Notes: generated by a model not told the origin, from the sequence alone. Shown: positions 27,200-39,144, counted from the stretch's first letter. The stretch: DNA of 64,000 bases from Zoroaster sp. YZ-2022 (GCA_029582265.1 CM055828.1:12931777-12995776), one strand, 5' to 3'. Numbers and translations: made by a program.

Positions 27200-30115
27200 A
27201 TGGCTTCCCTGTCGGGCCCGTCTGCAGAAAATGCGTCGCAGAAAATGTACTAATTTAGCATGGAATCCAAATTGTTATCATTTTTGGAGATGAGTTGGAC
27301 AAAGATTCTTTCATGTGCAAGTGGATGGAAGAAATAGACGGTATGGTTGAGTGTGATATTGCCAATGTCCATGTCTAACCATCGAGCAAGGAATGGTCTA
27401 AGCGTTACTGCCGTTAGGGCTGTTGGAGCTAACGTAGGCCTACATACCATACGTCGCTGGTAACGAACGATCACAGAATCTCTGTTACAGCTAACGTTAC
27501 AGGTAATGTAGGAATTAATTTTAAATTAAAAGAATTTGAAAAATATCTGGACCTAATCAGACTACATATTTTTTGTAAAATAGTTGGACTTAGGCTTATA
27601 TGAAAAATATCCTTGACAATTTAACTTATGTCTTCAGACTTTTAATAATGATTGTGCTTGTGGTCTGTCCCTCAGTATCGTGTAGTTGACATTATTATCA
27701 TACTTTTTTAGTGATAATTTCAAAAAAAGATAATTCCTGGTGATTATTTTCAATAGTTACCATGTTAATACCTTGACCAATAAAATAACCTTGACCAACA
27801 AAATAAACTATAACCCTAACTACCCCAAATCCATCAAAATCCTGAAAGGGGCACTTTTTTGGGAAAAAATCAGTGCTGTTGAAAAATGGGATCTTTATAA
27901 TTTGGAGTTTTATCAGATACTTAAAAGTAATACTAGTTGCACAAACATAATTTTGTACATGAGCCAAGAATATTCAACCTTTGGCGGTGTAAATAAGCAT
28001 GGAAATGACCTTCAAGCTGAACTAAAGTTTTGGGTTATTTTTTCATAGTGTATACAAATTACAATGAAGATGGATGCTGACCCAATTATTTATTATTTTA
28101 CATGTATGGATGAATAGCCGACATTCCTAAAATTAATTACCATTTGATTTACAGATTTATGGGTACCACTCTGAGTGGTACAAATGCTTCCATGCCATTT
28201 GCAGGGCTGAGAGGAAGAAATAAGATTAAGAAGAAACAGAAACATCAAGGTAGGCAAATATTGAAAAATTCGGGTAGAATGTCGTATCCGACCGCCACTT
28301 TTTCTCATTCAGTATAACCATTAAAGTAATCTTACCTACCTCGTAAGGTGGAGAACATTATGGATGATGATGGACATATACTTCACATTATTCCAGGATA
28401 TTTATTTCATGAAAAATTTGCCATTTTGGTATACGATGAATTCCTCAGTCATGTCAGTCTGATGTCGTAAACTCCACAATTAGTGACCAACACAGTCATT
28501 GTACATGCGCAGTGGCAACTATAATAGGATCCTTCTATTTTCTGAAGGGGAGGATTTTTTAGAAGGGAAATAAAGTCCGAAAACCATCATAAAAGTGGAT
28601 TTTAAAGATAGTTTTCGCTTTCTGTACCACCAAAAATTGATAGAATAATTTTTAACTGGTTAGTGGTTGCAAAAAAATTCCAAAAAACCCTTTAAAAGTG
28701 GTGGTCGGATACGACATTCTTTCCAAAAATTCAATCAAGTTTCAAGTATGCAGTAAGCTTGGGCGATAACGATTTTTTTTAATCCTCGATATATCGGCAA
28801 ACATATATTGCAATTTTCAATAATATCGCAATTCTTTTTTTGCATTCATGCATGATTGCTTTAGAGCCAATAACCACAGGTATGTACCCCTCTACAAGTG
28901 TCACAATAAATTGCAAATTTATTTGCAGAGCGTGTATGTACTTCTGAAGTAGTTTGCTTTTGTTTCTCATTTCTAAAAGCTCAAAAGACATGGTTTTATT
29001 TCCATGGAATGTCTGACTTGACTCACAATGTCGATTTATATTTTATTGTGATATATTTGTATTCGCGATTCGCCGATATGCCGATAATTTAAATAGGTTC
29101 TCGATATTGTAATCGAATAAAAAAGTTATCGCAATATTCGATATCGTGTTTATCGCCCAAGCTTAGTATGCAGTAAAATTGTTTCTAGTTATATGTTGCT
29201 TTTTCGTTTCTTTCTATCTGTTTACCTTGTCTTGTGTGTGTACTTTTGTTAATTTTCACTCTCTTTTTGTCTACAATGCCCATTCCCCTTACTCACTTAT
29301 TTCTCTATTTCTATTAAATATTTATCATTCTTTCTTCATACATATTCAGGTCAATATGAGCTCGAGCGGTAAGAATGCAGCACTGAACCCCAGAGAAGAA
29401 AACCGTGGTCTTCATCAGACTTACTCCCTGACAAACCGAGAAAAATTGAGAAAAAAAACTGATAAGTATTCACAGTGCCAAACCTTGATTGCATGCCAAC
29501 TGTTTGAAGCAGCCCAACGGAAAGATGAGAGGTTACTTTTGCAAATCGAAGATAAAGATCTTGTGGGTTTAGAAGTTTGCTATCATTGTCTAATGAGTAT
29601 GTACCCAATTCTTGACAAGGCCAGATCCATCAGATAAAATACCTATTTGGTACAAATGATGCATAAATAAAATTCTGTGAAGAAGTCATCCAGAAGAGAA
29701 TAATAAAAACAATGAAATTCTTTTCACAAAGTCATTACATCGTAAGTTCATCAAGTACATGTATGTACAAGAAGTGGAGGGAGTTGATTGGAGTTGACCC
29801 ACAATCTGAAAACACGTCTGAAAAGTACATTTCCTACGCTGGTAATTCATAGATCATTTACTAAGAATACAGTTGACTTGGTGTACAGCCAAACTCTCCC
29901 TGCAAAAGAACTGGTATAGAGACTGCAGTTGGCTCAGATACATTATGTACTGATACTGATACAGACAGCAGTTAAGGTGCTGGAGTAGCAGAGAGATTTT
30001 TACATAAAAGTGCATATCTTCACACACTCTTCAATGCATCAGCTGTACTATATAATACACTTATAATGAAGAAATCACATGGCATTACAGTTGCCCTGGC
30101 CATCAACTTCAGATG
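27200..30115 (+). pseudogene. passenger pseudogene copy 5
   Basis: Exon 1 begins about 27200. Exon 2 is 28155-28249. Exon 3 opens at 29350 after TTCAG and is open for about 95 codons (to about 29637), with ALNPREENRGLHQT, CQLFEAAQRKDERLL and KDLVGLEVCYHCL. A short deletion near 29590 removes the CYNE codons seen in copy 3. Downstream the KYRSHN block is damaged near 29790, and the last piece (about 29985-30115) keeps SAVLYN. Not functional. Confidence 0.55.
28758..29165 (+). repeat. CTTGGGCGATA MITE, full copy in unit 5
   Basis: Same insertion site and termini as in units 1-4. Confidence 0.8.
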
Positions 30116-32515
30116 ACTTATCCTTGCACACTGCTTAACAAATGAGCAAGTAATTTTCAATTGCCTGCTTTGTTCATCTTACACTAGGACACTGATTCCA
30201 TGATCCGTTGAAAGTCTACTCTGATTGAGATGATATTGCCCCTTTAACCATTATCTTTAATTGAAAAATTCTGTTGACTTTCTTTTCATGCACCAGTAAA
30301 AGGTTTAACAATACTAGCCAAAACCAATTAATGCCAGGGACTACAGGTTCACTTGTTGGAATATTTAGTACTTCAGAAAAAAATTATTCTTTTCATTGCA
30401 AATTAGACCTAGAAGTTTGGATAACCTTTATCCTGCATGAAATGGATTATTATTGATGGGTGCAAAAATGGATGGAAAAGGAGTATCATGACCATGACAA
30501 AATAAAGCAGAAGTGTCATTTCCTTTATTACTTATTAATTGTGTATTAACGAAGAATGTGTTTTATCAATTTAAATATTTACACAAAACATTGACAATTA
30601 ATAACCAATACTGAACTTTTTAAAGATGATAAAAGATTTACAAATTGGTCTCTGATGTAGGCAGGGTTAGAATCAGGGTTGCCCAAAGCGGGTGGGGCTC
30701 AAGGCAAGGAGATGGGGGATGGGAAACGAAACCCCAAAATATTGAGATGTATGGTCAATTTAGATTGTTTTCACATGATCAGTTAAATTGGAATACTACC
30801 CCACGACACCATGGATCTTACCCTGGGAGTAAGGGGTAGAGGACTGGGGGATCAGACGGGTTCAGACCTTTTATTCAAGGCAATTTTTTTTAAACTAGTT
30901 CATTTTTTACAATGACAAATATTCCCCAAATATGGAATCCCCTTTCCAAACTCTTCCAAACATAAAAAACATAGCCCATGTGAACTTCAAATTATACAAA
31001 ATTGAAATGTACATTAAAATGTACAGTTTTCTAAAAATGGCCGAAATAGGGCGCTATTTTCATGTCATTCAAATGCAAATATCTGCCAAACGGGCAAGTT
31101 TCGTGATTGTGGATTTATATATTAGCAATTTACATGTAATGATCTACTGTTTCCACGCTCATGCCTGATATGTGTCACAAAACTCAATTTCTGAACACAC
31201 TCATTGCACACCCCCTAGTCTAGTAGTCTGAATTCAAATTACACGCCGAACTTATCTCTCGTAGCCATTGTCTCTTGTCAAGTCGCACTTGACACCACTG
31301 ATGCAAGTTTTGTCATGAAACCTTTCTGAAGAGAAAACCATATTTACCAAGTTCAGACTTAATTTGGTTGGAGGAATTTAAAATTATATGGGATTACTGA
31401 ACCGGAAGTTAATCTATTCAGCACATGTTATTTTCATTATATATCATAAAAACACATATCTCCTGAAGTAACTCATATTATGAGGAACAATTTTTTGAAG
31501 TATGAATGACGTCACATAATTGAACCAGAAGTTAATGTATTCAGTATAACACAATATGTGGTATTTTTATATATTACATATTATGAAAACTCATATCTCC
31601 TGAAGTAACTCTTGTCTTTTAATAACTTTAGGTGATGATGTCATATTAGGCGCACTCGAACACCTTGAGTTTGTTTTTAACAAACTCTATACCTCTAGTT
31701 CTTCTTCTTCTCAATAAGACTTATCCAGAGACAAAAACATAGTTGCAGAGTTCACAGAATCTTAAAACTTCACACATAGTTAGACCTTAACATGTAGTTT
31801 TATATCAAGTTGTGACGTCATAGTGAGATCATCAGATATCGAATTACACTAAATCAAAGTTTAATATTTTCAAAAAATCATATCTCATGAACCACAAACG
31901 ATATTTTCACAATCTTTGCAGCATGTTATAGATATTTAATTATGTGATTTTTCGTACACAGACGTGACCCCAATCCGACCTCTCCGTCTGGTCGAAACCG
32001 CAAGTTTAGTATTTCAAAAATTCATTTACAAGACCGCACAGCGACAGTGGTGGCTGTTGCTCTTGTAAGGTCATGACCCGCCATGCATGCGCATTGCGCA
32101 TGCAGCAGCACCAACAATGGCTTCCCTGTCGGTCGGGCCCGTGCAGAAAATGCGTCGTAGAAAATGTATAATTATGCATTTGTCCAGCATGGAATCCAAA
32201 TTGTTATCATTTTCGGAAATTAATTGGACAAAGTTTCTTTCATGTGCAAGTGGATGGAAGAAATAGATGGTATGATTGAGTGTGATATTGCCAATAAACC
32301 ATGTCTAACCATGGAGCAAGGAATGGTCAAACGTTAGGGCTGGAGCTAACGTACACAACATATGTATAATCGCCACGTCATGACGTCGCCCATGTCGCCG
32401 GTAACGAACAACTCTCAGAATCTCTGTTACAGGTAACGTAGGAATGATTTTTAAATGAATTTGAAAAATATCTCGACCTAATCAGACTACATATTTTTTG
32501 TAAAATAGTTAGACT

Positions 32516-32976
32516 GGAAACAGGTCAACTCGTACTCCAACCAACTCGTGCTCATTTTGGTCAACTCGTACTCGTGCCAACTCGTACTTCAACCAACTCG
32601 TACTCGTAGAAGAAAATGGAAAAGAGAGATTACATAACATGTCCTTAATTACATTTATTCAAATATTATCAATATCATCCAAGGTTTTTAAAAGTAACGC
32701 CAAACGGGTAAAAACAACACACCAAAATTCAATTTTTTAAAATTTGTTTTTCTTAAAAATTGGGAATTTTCATATAATTTCAAAGCCTGGGAAACTCAAC
32801 TTACCGAATTTATTCTAAGAATATTTTCTAAGGTTTTCAAAAGTTACGGGTAAAAACGATGCACCAAGATTCTATTAGTATTATCTTGAGCGAGTACGAG
32901 TTGGTTGAAACATGAGTTGGTTGGGGTACGAGTTGGTTGGGTACGAGTTGGTTGGGGTACAACTTGACTCAAATTC
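32516..32976. mobile_element. small hAT-like element, copy 1 (461 bp)
   Basis: Begins GGAAACAGGTCAACTCG and ends GACTCAAATTC. CAACTCGTACT words at the left face inverted AGTACGAGTTG words at the right. Flanked by GTTAGACT (32508-32515) and GTTGGACT (32977-32984), an 8-bp target duplication with one change. Compared with units 1-5 it is a clean insertion in the array unit. Eight-base duplications are typical of hAT elements. No transposase inside. Confidence 0.82.
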
Positions 32977-33149
32977 GTTGGACTCATATGAAAAAATCCT
33001 TGACAATTTAACATGTGTCGTCAGACTTTTAATATCTCATTCTCGTCTGTCCCTCAATATCGTGTCTATTGTTGACAATTTCAAAAAAGATGATTCCTGG
33101 TGATTATTTTCAATAACCCATGACCAACAAAATAAACTATAACCCTGAC

Positions 33150-33590
33150 GGAAACAGGTCAACTCGTACTCCAATCAAACTCGTACTCCAACCAACTCGT
33201 GCTCATTTTGGTCAACTCGTACTCGTGCCAACTCGTACTCCGACAAATTCGTACTCCAAGAAGAAAATGGAAAAGAGAGATTACATAACATGTCCTTAAT
33301 TAAATTTATTCAAATATTATCATCCAAGGTTTTTAAAAGTAACGGGTAAAAACGACACACCAAAATTCAATTTTTATTTTAAATTTTTTCATATAATTTC
33401 AAAGCCTGGGAAACTTAACTAACCGAATTTATTATAATAATATTTTCTAAGGTTTTCAAAAGTTACGGGTAAAAACAATGCACCAAGATTCCATTATTTT
33501 CAGCGAGTACGAGTTGGTTGGGATACCAGTTGGTTGAAACAGGAGTTGGTTGGGGTACGGGTTGGTTGGGGAACGAGTTGACTCGAATTC
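33150..33590. mobile_element. small hAT-like element, copy 2 (441 bp)
   Basis: Same family and orientation as 32516-32976. Begins GGAAACAGGTCAACTCG and ends GACTCGAATTC. Flanked by ACCCTGAC (33142-33149) and ACCCTAAC (33591-33598), an 8-bp duplication with one change. The empty site is visible in the other array units. Confidence 0.85.
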
Positions 33591-33984
33591 ACCCTAACCA
33601 CCCCAAATCCATAAAAATCCTCAAAGGGGCACCTTTTTTTGAAAAAATCAGCACTGTTGAAAAATGGGATCTTTATACTGGAGTTTTATCAGATATTTAA
33701 AAGTAATACTTGTAATTGTATGTAGTTGCACAAACTTTGTACATGGGCCAAGAATATTCAACCTTTGGCGGTGTGAATAAGCATGGAAATGATGCTTATT
33801 CAGCTGAACTAAAGTTTTGGGGAACTTAAGTAAAATTTTCATACAATGAAGATGGATGCTGACCTATTTATTTTTTATTTTACATGTATGTATGAATGGA
33901 TGAATAGCCGGCATTCCTAACATTAATTAACATTTGATTTACAGATTTATGGGTACCATTTTGGGACAAAAGTCATTTGGGGTT

Positions 33985-34484
33985 NNNNNNNNNNNNNNNN
34001 NNNNNNNNNNNNNNNNNNNNNNNNNNNNNNNNNNNNNNNNNNNNNNNNNNNNNNNNNNNNNNNNNNNNNNNNNNNNNNNNNNNNNNNNNNNNNNNNNNNN
34101 NNNNNNNNNNNNNNNNNNNNNNNNNNNNNNNNNNNNNNNNNNNNNNNNNNNNNNNNNNNNNNNNNNNNNNNNNNNNNNNNNNNNNNNNNNNNNNNNNNNN
34201 NNNNNNNNNNNNNNNNNNNNNNNNNNNNNNNNNNNNNNNNNNNNNNNNNNNNNNNNNNNNNNNNNNNNNNNNNNNNNNNNNNNNNNNNNNNNNNNNNNNN
34301 NNNNNNNNNNNNNNNNNNNNNNNNNNNNNNNNNNNNNNNNNNNNNNNNNNNNNNNNNNNNNNNNNNNNNNNNNNNNNNNNNNNNNNNNNNNNNNNNNNNN
34401 NNNNNNNNNNNNNNNNNNNNNNNNNNNNNNNNNNNNNNNNNNNNNNNNNNNNNNNNNNNNNNNNNNNNNNNNNNNNNNNNNNNN
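33985..34484. other. assembly gap, 500 N
   Basis: Exactly 500 Ns, so probably a placeholder of unknown true length. It falls where the tandem array stops, a place assemblers commonly fail. Confidence 0.99.
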
Positions 34485-35129
34485 CAAATATCCAATTACA
34501 ACCCACAATGTTGGTCGATGTTCAGTTTGGGACCAGGCCTCTGCTGTGTAATTCCAGGTCTGGAAACCAATCAACCAACCGAAAAAAAAAGAAAAAAAGA
34601 AACAGTTGTTTGCACTACACAGTACATCCACCCCAAAATCATATTTTAAAATATTACATTATTTCATTACAAACAATTTCCCTTTTTATCAATCAGAATA
34701 CAGGAAGGATAACAAACATTTTGAAATGACGTACAGTCCAAACAAAATAATTTAAGCATGGTTGAACAGCACCAAAGACCCGAATGATCCTACATATATA
34801 TAAATTTACATGTGTAATAGGCCAGTGAATTCCATTGGGTACTAAACGGATGCCTAAACTATACAATCATTCTGTGGAATACATTATTTTGAAGTATTTG
34901 TTGTTTCAGATTCTAAAAGGAAACTGCTGAAAAACAACAGGTGATGTACAGTGGACATAAAGTATGCATTATGTATTGTCAAACCCACTCTTCGAATTTT
35001 GTTTGCAAAAAACGGTTTTCTGTCCCTCTGGTGAAAACAATGGCTATTTCTAGACTAGTAATTCAGGAATGGTAATTTGGCAGAAGCTTGATAATTAGCC
35101 AGAGGCAAATGCCAAGCTACATTATGTTA
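34485..35129. other. no recognisable gene
   Basis: AT-rich sequence with no homology to the array units and no open frame that I recognise. Confidence 0.5.
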
Positions 35130-35523
35130 AGGCCGTGCATTTTTGGTTATTTCGGGGACCGGATACCTGAAATTGGAAATCTTCGGATATGCAGGTACCT
35201 GTAAACAATTTTGTAAAAACATATACATGTATAAATACTCCCGAATATATAAAATAACCAATGTGAACACAGATTTCTCTTATTTTATTAGAGTCATAAT
35301 AAATGTGAACGTACTGTAATAATTTCCCACCCTCTATATTAAAAACGACTCATAGCATCCCCATTCCCCACACACATTTTGTGACCTAAAATTCTGAGAC
35401 TTCCATTTGTGTAGCTTAATGATCAGTCCAAATTTTAAGAAGTCGTATACGGATAATTGGAACTGAAAAATGGAACTGGGTAATGGCAGTTTCGGTCGGG
35501 TATCCGGATACACTGCACAGCCT
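35130..35523. repeat. ~394-bp MITE, copy 1
   Basis: Starts AGGCCGTGC and ends GCACAGCCT (imperfect inverted repeats). The interior is rich in CCGGATACC / GGTATCCGG words. A related copy lies inverted at 40524-40906. No coding content: the minus-strand frames here are chance. Confidence 0.7.
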
Positions 35524-35897
35524 AATAACATGTTTACATACAACTTCGTGCACATGGATCCTATTTAAAGGATCACAGAAATAAAAACCATTATGGCTCT
35601 TAATAAATGTGTTTTGCATTATAATAAAACAAGATATTTGTTAGTTTTTTTTCATAATTGAAGTTTGTTCTGTTCATTTTGGAGACTTTTATGCCACTTC
35701 ACAAGCCCCCCACTTTATTGGCAATTGAGTGATGTACATGTAATGCATCACGTGATACCGTGACGTCAGTTAAAGAACAATTTCCTAGCAATGCACAGCT
35801 GTTTGTTTGTGTGTGTACGTGTCCGATGCGCTTATGTCAAAACTCCAATATATGTGTATACATATTTTCATCCTAAATTTCCTTGAAAATATACATC

Positions 35898-36201
35898 ATG
35901 CCTACAAGATGTGTCATAGCAGGCTGTAGTAATACTCCTAGCGAAGGTGTAAGCCTCCATATAGGTTCCCTAAAGACGAGGCACTACGAAACATTTGGGC
36001 CACAAAAGTGCGGTTGACGAGGGCAAAACGGTTCGGGCCGTCTCCAACCAGCATGATATTTAGCGATCATTTTACCACTGAAGACTTCGAAACGAGCCTT
36101 CATGGGGAATTTGGGATGTCAAAGGCACCCAGACTCAAGAAAACTTTGATTTCAACGAAAATAAAGAAGCCTGTGAATCCTTCAAACGACAAGCCAAAGT
36201 G
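35898..36201 (+). pseudogene. THAP-type zinc-finger fragment, disrupted
   Basis: The ATG at 35898 opens MPTRCVIAGCSNTP and SEGVSLH, the start of a THAP DNA-binding domain (C-x4-C here). About 20 codons in, the frame shifts; a two-base AT excess in CTCCATATAGG is the simplest cause. In the next frame come FPKDEALRNIW, RLTRAKRFGPSPTS and SDHFTTEDFE, to a stop at about 36201. The third zinc ligand is lost: the usual C-S-D-H reads F-S-D-H. With both a frameshift and a missing ligand this is very probably dead. It could be the relic of a THAP-containing transposase or of a host transcription factor; only the domain is present. Confidence 0.8.
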
Positions 36202-36241
36202 ACGAAGCGATGCTTTGTTAAAACGTGAGAACAGACAAGTA

Positions 36242-36799
36242 ACTAAGGCCATGAGAATGAAAGTCATAGATTTGCGTCCACCGCCCGCATGTCCCGAAAG
36301 CTACCGCCTAAATTTTTCATTATTTGCCAAAAATCATTATTTGCACAAAAGGTATTTCCACCAAACAAATTTAGTTCCAAATCATCCACATCAGTAAACG
36401 AAGTTTTACCAATTTCCACCAGTATGTGCGCTATAAATCATTGGCACATGTTCTCTTGGTCTTAGTCCCCGCGCACGCCGTGATTCACAAAAAGGTTTAA
36501 TCCGCGCTAAACTGTATGGTAAACTCCGTCCGATCCGCCCGCACCTGCAACTGTACCGCCTTCACATGCACAACACGTTTCTGTTGAGCCTTTGTATCTT
36601 AATCTTATGCCTGTGTGTGCCCGCCGATCGTATAATGATGCACGTACGTACATGTACACAGATTAGAAGAAACATCTTGTGATTGCGCTGTTATTAATGA
36701 TCAATGGAAATAATGAATAATGAATAATGAAAAAAAGCCTCATGTGTTTTCGAAATTTCCCGGACGCAAATCTATGACTTTCATTCTCTTGGCCTAACG
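36242..36799. repeat. MITE with ~30-bp inverted termini
   Basis: AGAATGAAAGTCATAGATTT followed by GCGTCC near 36249 recurs inverted at about 36757-36785. The bordering TAAGGCCA / TTGGCCTAA extends the inverted repeat. Non-coding interior. Confidence 0.7.
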
Positions 36800-37509
36800 T
36801 TAAGTCAGATCCGACGTGTCAGATCTACATGTATGTACTGTGTGCGCCGCCATGTTGGATTTTGGACATCGTTAACAATAAATATTATGGCGTACATGTA
36901 GTTCACAAATCATACATGAAAAAAACACAACGTTAGACTAAAATAACATAAATTTTTACAACTTTTAGAAGAATTTGATGTTGAAAACTCTGACTAGATT
37001 TTCCGGTCGGCGGCAATGAACACCAACGGTGCTTTTTTGTATTTTGATATTTTCGATTTTTTTCAACCGAGTTTGGGTCACTAAATGATCGATTTCTTCA
37101 CAAAGATAGCAGTTTGGTGAACAAAAATTACACATTAGATAGTTTATTAGTTACTTCTTACGTCAGTAAAGTATCACAATTTCATCTGACGACGATTCAG
37201 CCATTTCTATGTTATTTTCCAGCGTGGGCAATATAAGCGCAGGCATGTGAATGAACGTGTTCGCTGTTGTATACATGTATGTATGTGGCTGAATTAGGAC
37301 ACCTGGCCCCATGCAAGTACCGAGTCCATCAAAATCAAACAAACCCTGCTGTTAGAGTTTGAATGGTTTAGGGTGGTTAGGTTTAAATAAATTTATACAA
37401 AATCAGAATAACTATGCAGGATTTGTATTTTCAATTAATTCTTTTTGATTTCTGTTTATAAAAGCAATCATAGTGACACCTCCATGGATTTGGTGGAACG
37501 TGAACTTAC

Positions 37510-37686
37510 CAATCTCCTCAAGTGAAGCGAGGCCGTATTTGGAGTTGTGATTGGATGTTATATAGCCGTGTTGACTCCCTCTATGTCCGCTAATGTGATC
37601 GTGTCATCGGGGATGGCTCCATCTGGGAGATTAGGTACTGGAAATGCTTGTATGTCAGCGGTGGGCTGTTATTTAATGTCAGAATC
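37510..37686 (-). pseudogene. cryptochrome exon 4
   Basis: Acceptor TCTCCAG, then ILTLNNSPPLTYKHFQYL and ISQMEPSP, matching the family's LNGGxPPLTYKRFQ block. The frame then needs two shifts to give DDTITLADIEGVNT and SNHNSKYGLASLEEIG. Donor G|GTAAGT at 37509. The SLEE-L/I-G end is the usual link to the FAD domain. No exon for the following W-P-G-G-E-T-E-A block was found to the left. Confidence 0.85.
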
Positions 37687-37904
37687 CTGGAGAAAAATGT
37701 TATTTACAGGAATTAAGTAAATAAAAATGCAGTTCTTACATTGATAAAATAATTGAACCTAGGACCATCTGCTTACTGCTGACATGGTTGTAAGTACAGG
37801 GTTTTAAAGGTGTATGGTTCATGTTTTCTGTAATTTTAATGACAGTTTTCATCAATTTCTGTTATTGCTTCAAATAGGAAACCACCAACCACACGTTATA
37901 ATAC

Positions 37905-37975
37905 TTTGGCTGAGCTGGTAGAGCCCCAGTACAGTAAACCAGAGGTCGAAGGTTCAAGTCCTGTTTCAGTAAAAT
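37905..37975 (+). repeat. tRNA-like sequence, probably SINE-derived
   Basis: TGGCTGAGCTGG (37907-37918) fits the RNA polymerase III A box and GGTTCAAGTCC (37951-37961) fits the B box, at tRNA-like spacing. The acceptor arms do not pair and the T stem has a mismatch, so this is unlikely to be a functional tRNA gene. Confidence 0.6.
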
Positions 37976-38104
37976 TTTCTTTGTTTATTACAAAGAGTTA
38001 ATATAATTTCTCAGTATGAAAATTTCCAGTTTACTAGAAAAAAGGGTAAAATGGTTTCAACTGGAATACAGTTTCCAAATTTTGTTTTCAAAAGCAACAC
38101 TTTA

Positions 38105-38568
38105 AAACCCTAACCAGCCCAAATCCTTCTATATCCTCTTTGCCAAAGTGAAAGATTCCGAAGGACTGGGGCTATTAGGACTTTTCAGTGGAGGAGGATC
38201 CAGAAGGATTTGGGCCATAGTGGGTTTCTGCTATGAGAGGATTTAGAAGGAATTGGGCTATCAGGCTGTATTTGACATAAGAGGAAAGAGAAGGATATTA
38301 GGGTCTTATGCAGCTTGGCCAAAATGGGATTCAGAAGGATCTGAGCTGCGGGGGAGGGGAATGTGATGAAGCCTAAACAATTTTTTGTTTGATTATTGGC
38401 AAGGTAAGTGTAGCAAGTTAAGTGGGTCTATTGCAAGGTCAAGGGGGGAAAAACCAGGAGGATTTAGAAGGATTTGGGTACTTTGAGCTTTTGACTCTCT
38501 AATACTGAAGGATATAGGAGGATTTGGGCTATGTGTAAGCAAAAGGGCCTAGTCCGTTAGGGTTAAGG
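38105..38568. repeat. GGATTTGGG-rich repeat with inverted ends
   Basis: Begins CCCTAACCAGCCCAAATCC and ends near GGATTTGGGC...TTAGGGTT, with many AGGATTTGGG / GAAGGATT words between. Looks like a degenerate foldback element. The CCCTAACCACCCCAAATCC phrase inside the array units is related. Confidence 0.6.
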
Positions 38569-39144
38569 CGTCCAAAAAAGGCTTCGGTTTATGGTCATAG
38601 GTCGGCTTCAAAATAGGTGCGCTGATGCGCTTTTTTATAAAAATGTTTGCCAACCAGTGAACTACATGACACATGTATACGCAGTTATTGGAACCAGAAC
38701 AAATTTCCCATACACAAACATATCGGGCAAAAAAGTCGTTCAAAACACAGCATGACAGAATTCTAATCGATCCAGCAATTTTGGTTGCAAATGGACATTG
38801 TTTCATAGCAAAAAAATAAAACTGCTGATGCGTGACATGCGCATCAGCACATATGAGGTGACAAGCACTGTGACCAGAAAACAAACTTTTTTTGGGGGGG
38901 GGGGGGATCGGGGACCTAATAGTAAAATTTTACTTGTACATGTAATACAAACAAATTTACTAACCATACATTCATATCAGGACAACTGTGAAATAATGAA
39001 TTTGTCATATACATGTACATGTATGTTGTGCAATGTGTTATTTTGTATTCCTTTTCATTTCAAAGAAGAAAATATGCTTGAAAAAGGAAATTGACGATAA
39101 ACTAAAATACACAAATTATAATTTGATAAATCTTTATCACTCAC

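Larger units (their letters stand above)
26481..31698 (+). mobile_element. array unit 5 (Helentron-like, 3' subtype B)
   Basis: The only internal unit that retains a full 5' terminus at its junction: CTAG is followed by TTAGGTGTTCGAGC, a hairpin closing with GCGAACACCT, TATTGATATTGTTCGG, then the TTC tract (to about 26552). Ends with the subtype B 3' terminus and CTAG at 31695-31698. 5218 bp. The 3' quarter is close to unit 2. Confidence 0.72.
32117..33958 (+). pseudogene. passenger pseudogene copy 6, truncated
   Basis: Exon 1 from ATG 32117 stays open longer than in other copies, to a stop near 32267, with MRRRKC and SKLLSFSEINWTKFLSCA. Its intron carries two small hAT-like insertions. Exon 2 begins at 33945 and is lost after about 14 bases. 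Exon 3 and later pieces are missing or in the gap. Confidence 0.5.
31699..33984 (+). mobile_element. array unit 6, partial (cut by assembly gap)
   Basis: Starts with a short TTC tract after the unit 5 CTAG. The leader is deleted between about 32020 and 32030 relative to the other units. It carries exon 1 at 32117 and two later insertions (32516-32976 and 33150-33590). Exon 2 begins at 33945 but departs from the other copies after GGGTACCA (about 33958), 25 bases before the run of Ns. Either the array ends here or the assembly joins wrongly. Confidence 0.65.

Noticed and set aside
33934..34729. Long open frames of 177-250 codons on both strands
   Set aside because: They consist almost entirely of Ns in the assembly gap.
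37905..37975. Functional tRNA gene
   Set aside because: A and B boxes fit, but the acceptor stem does not pair and the T stem has a mismatch; more likely SINE-derived.
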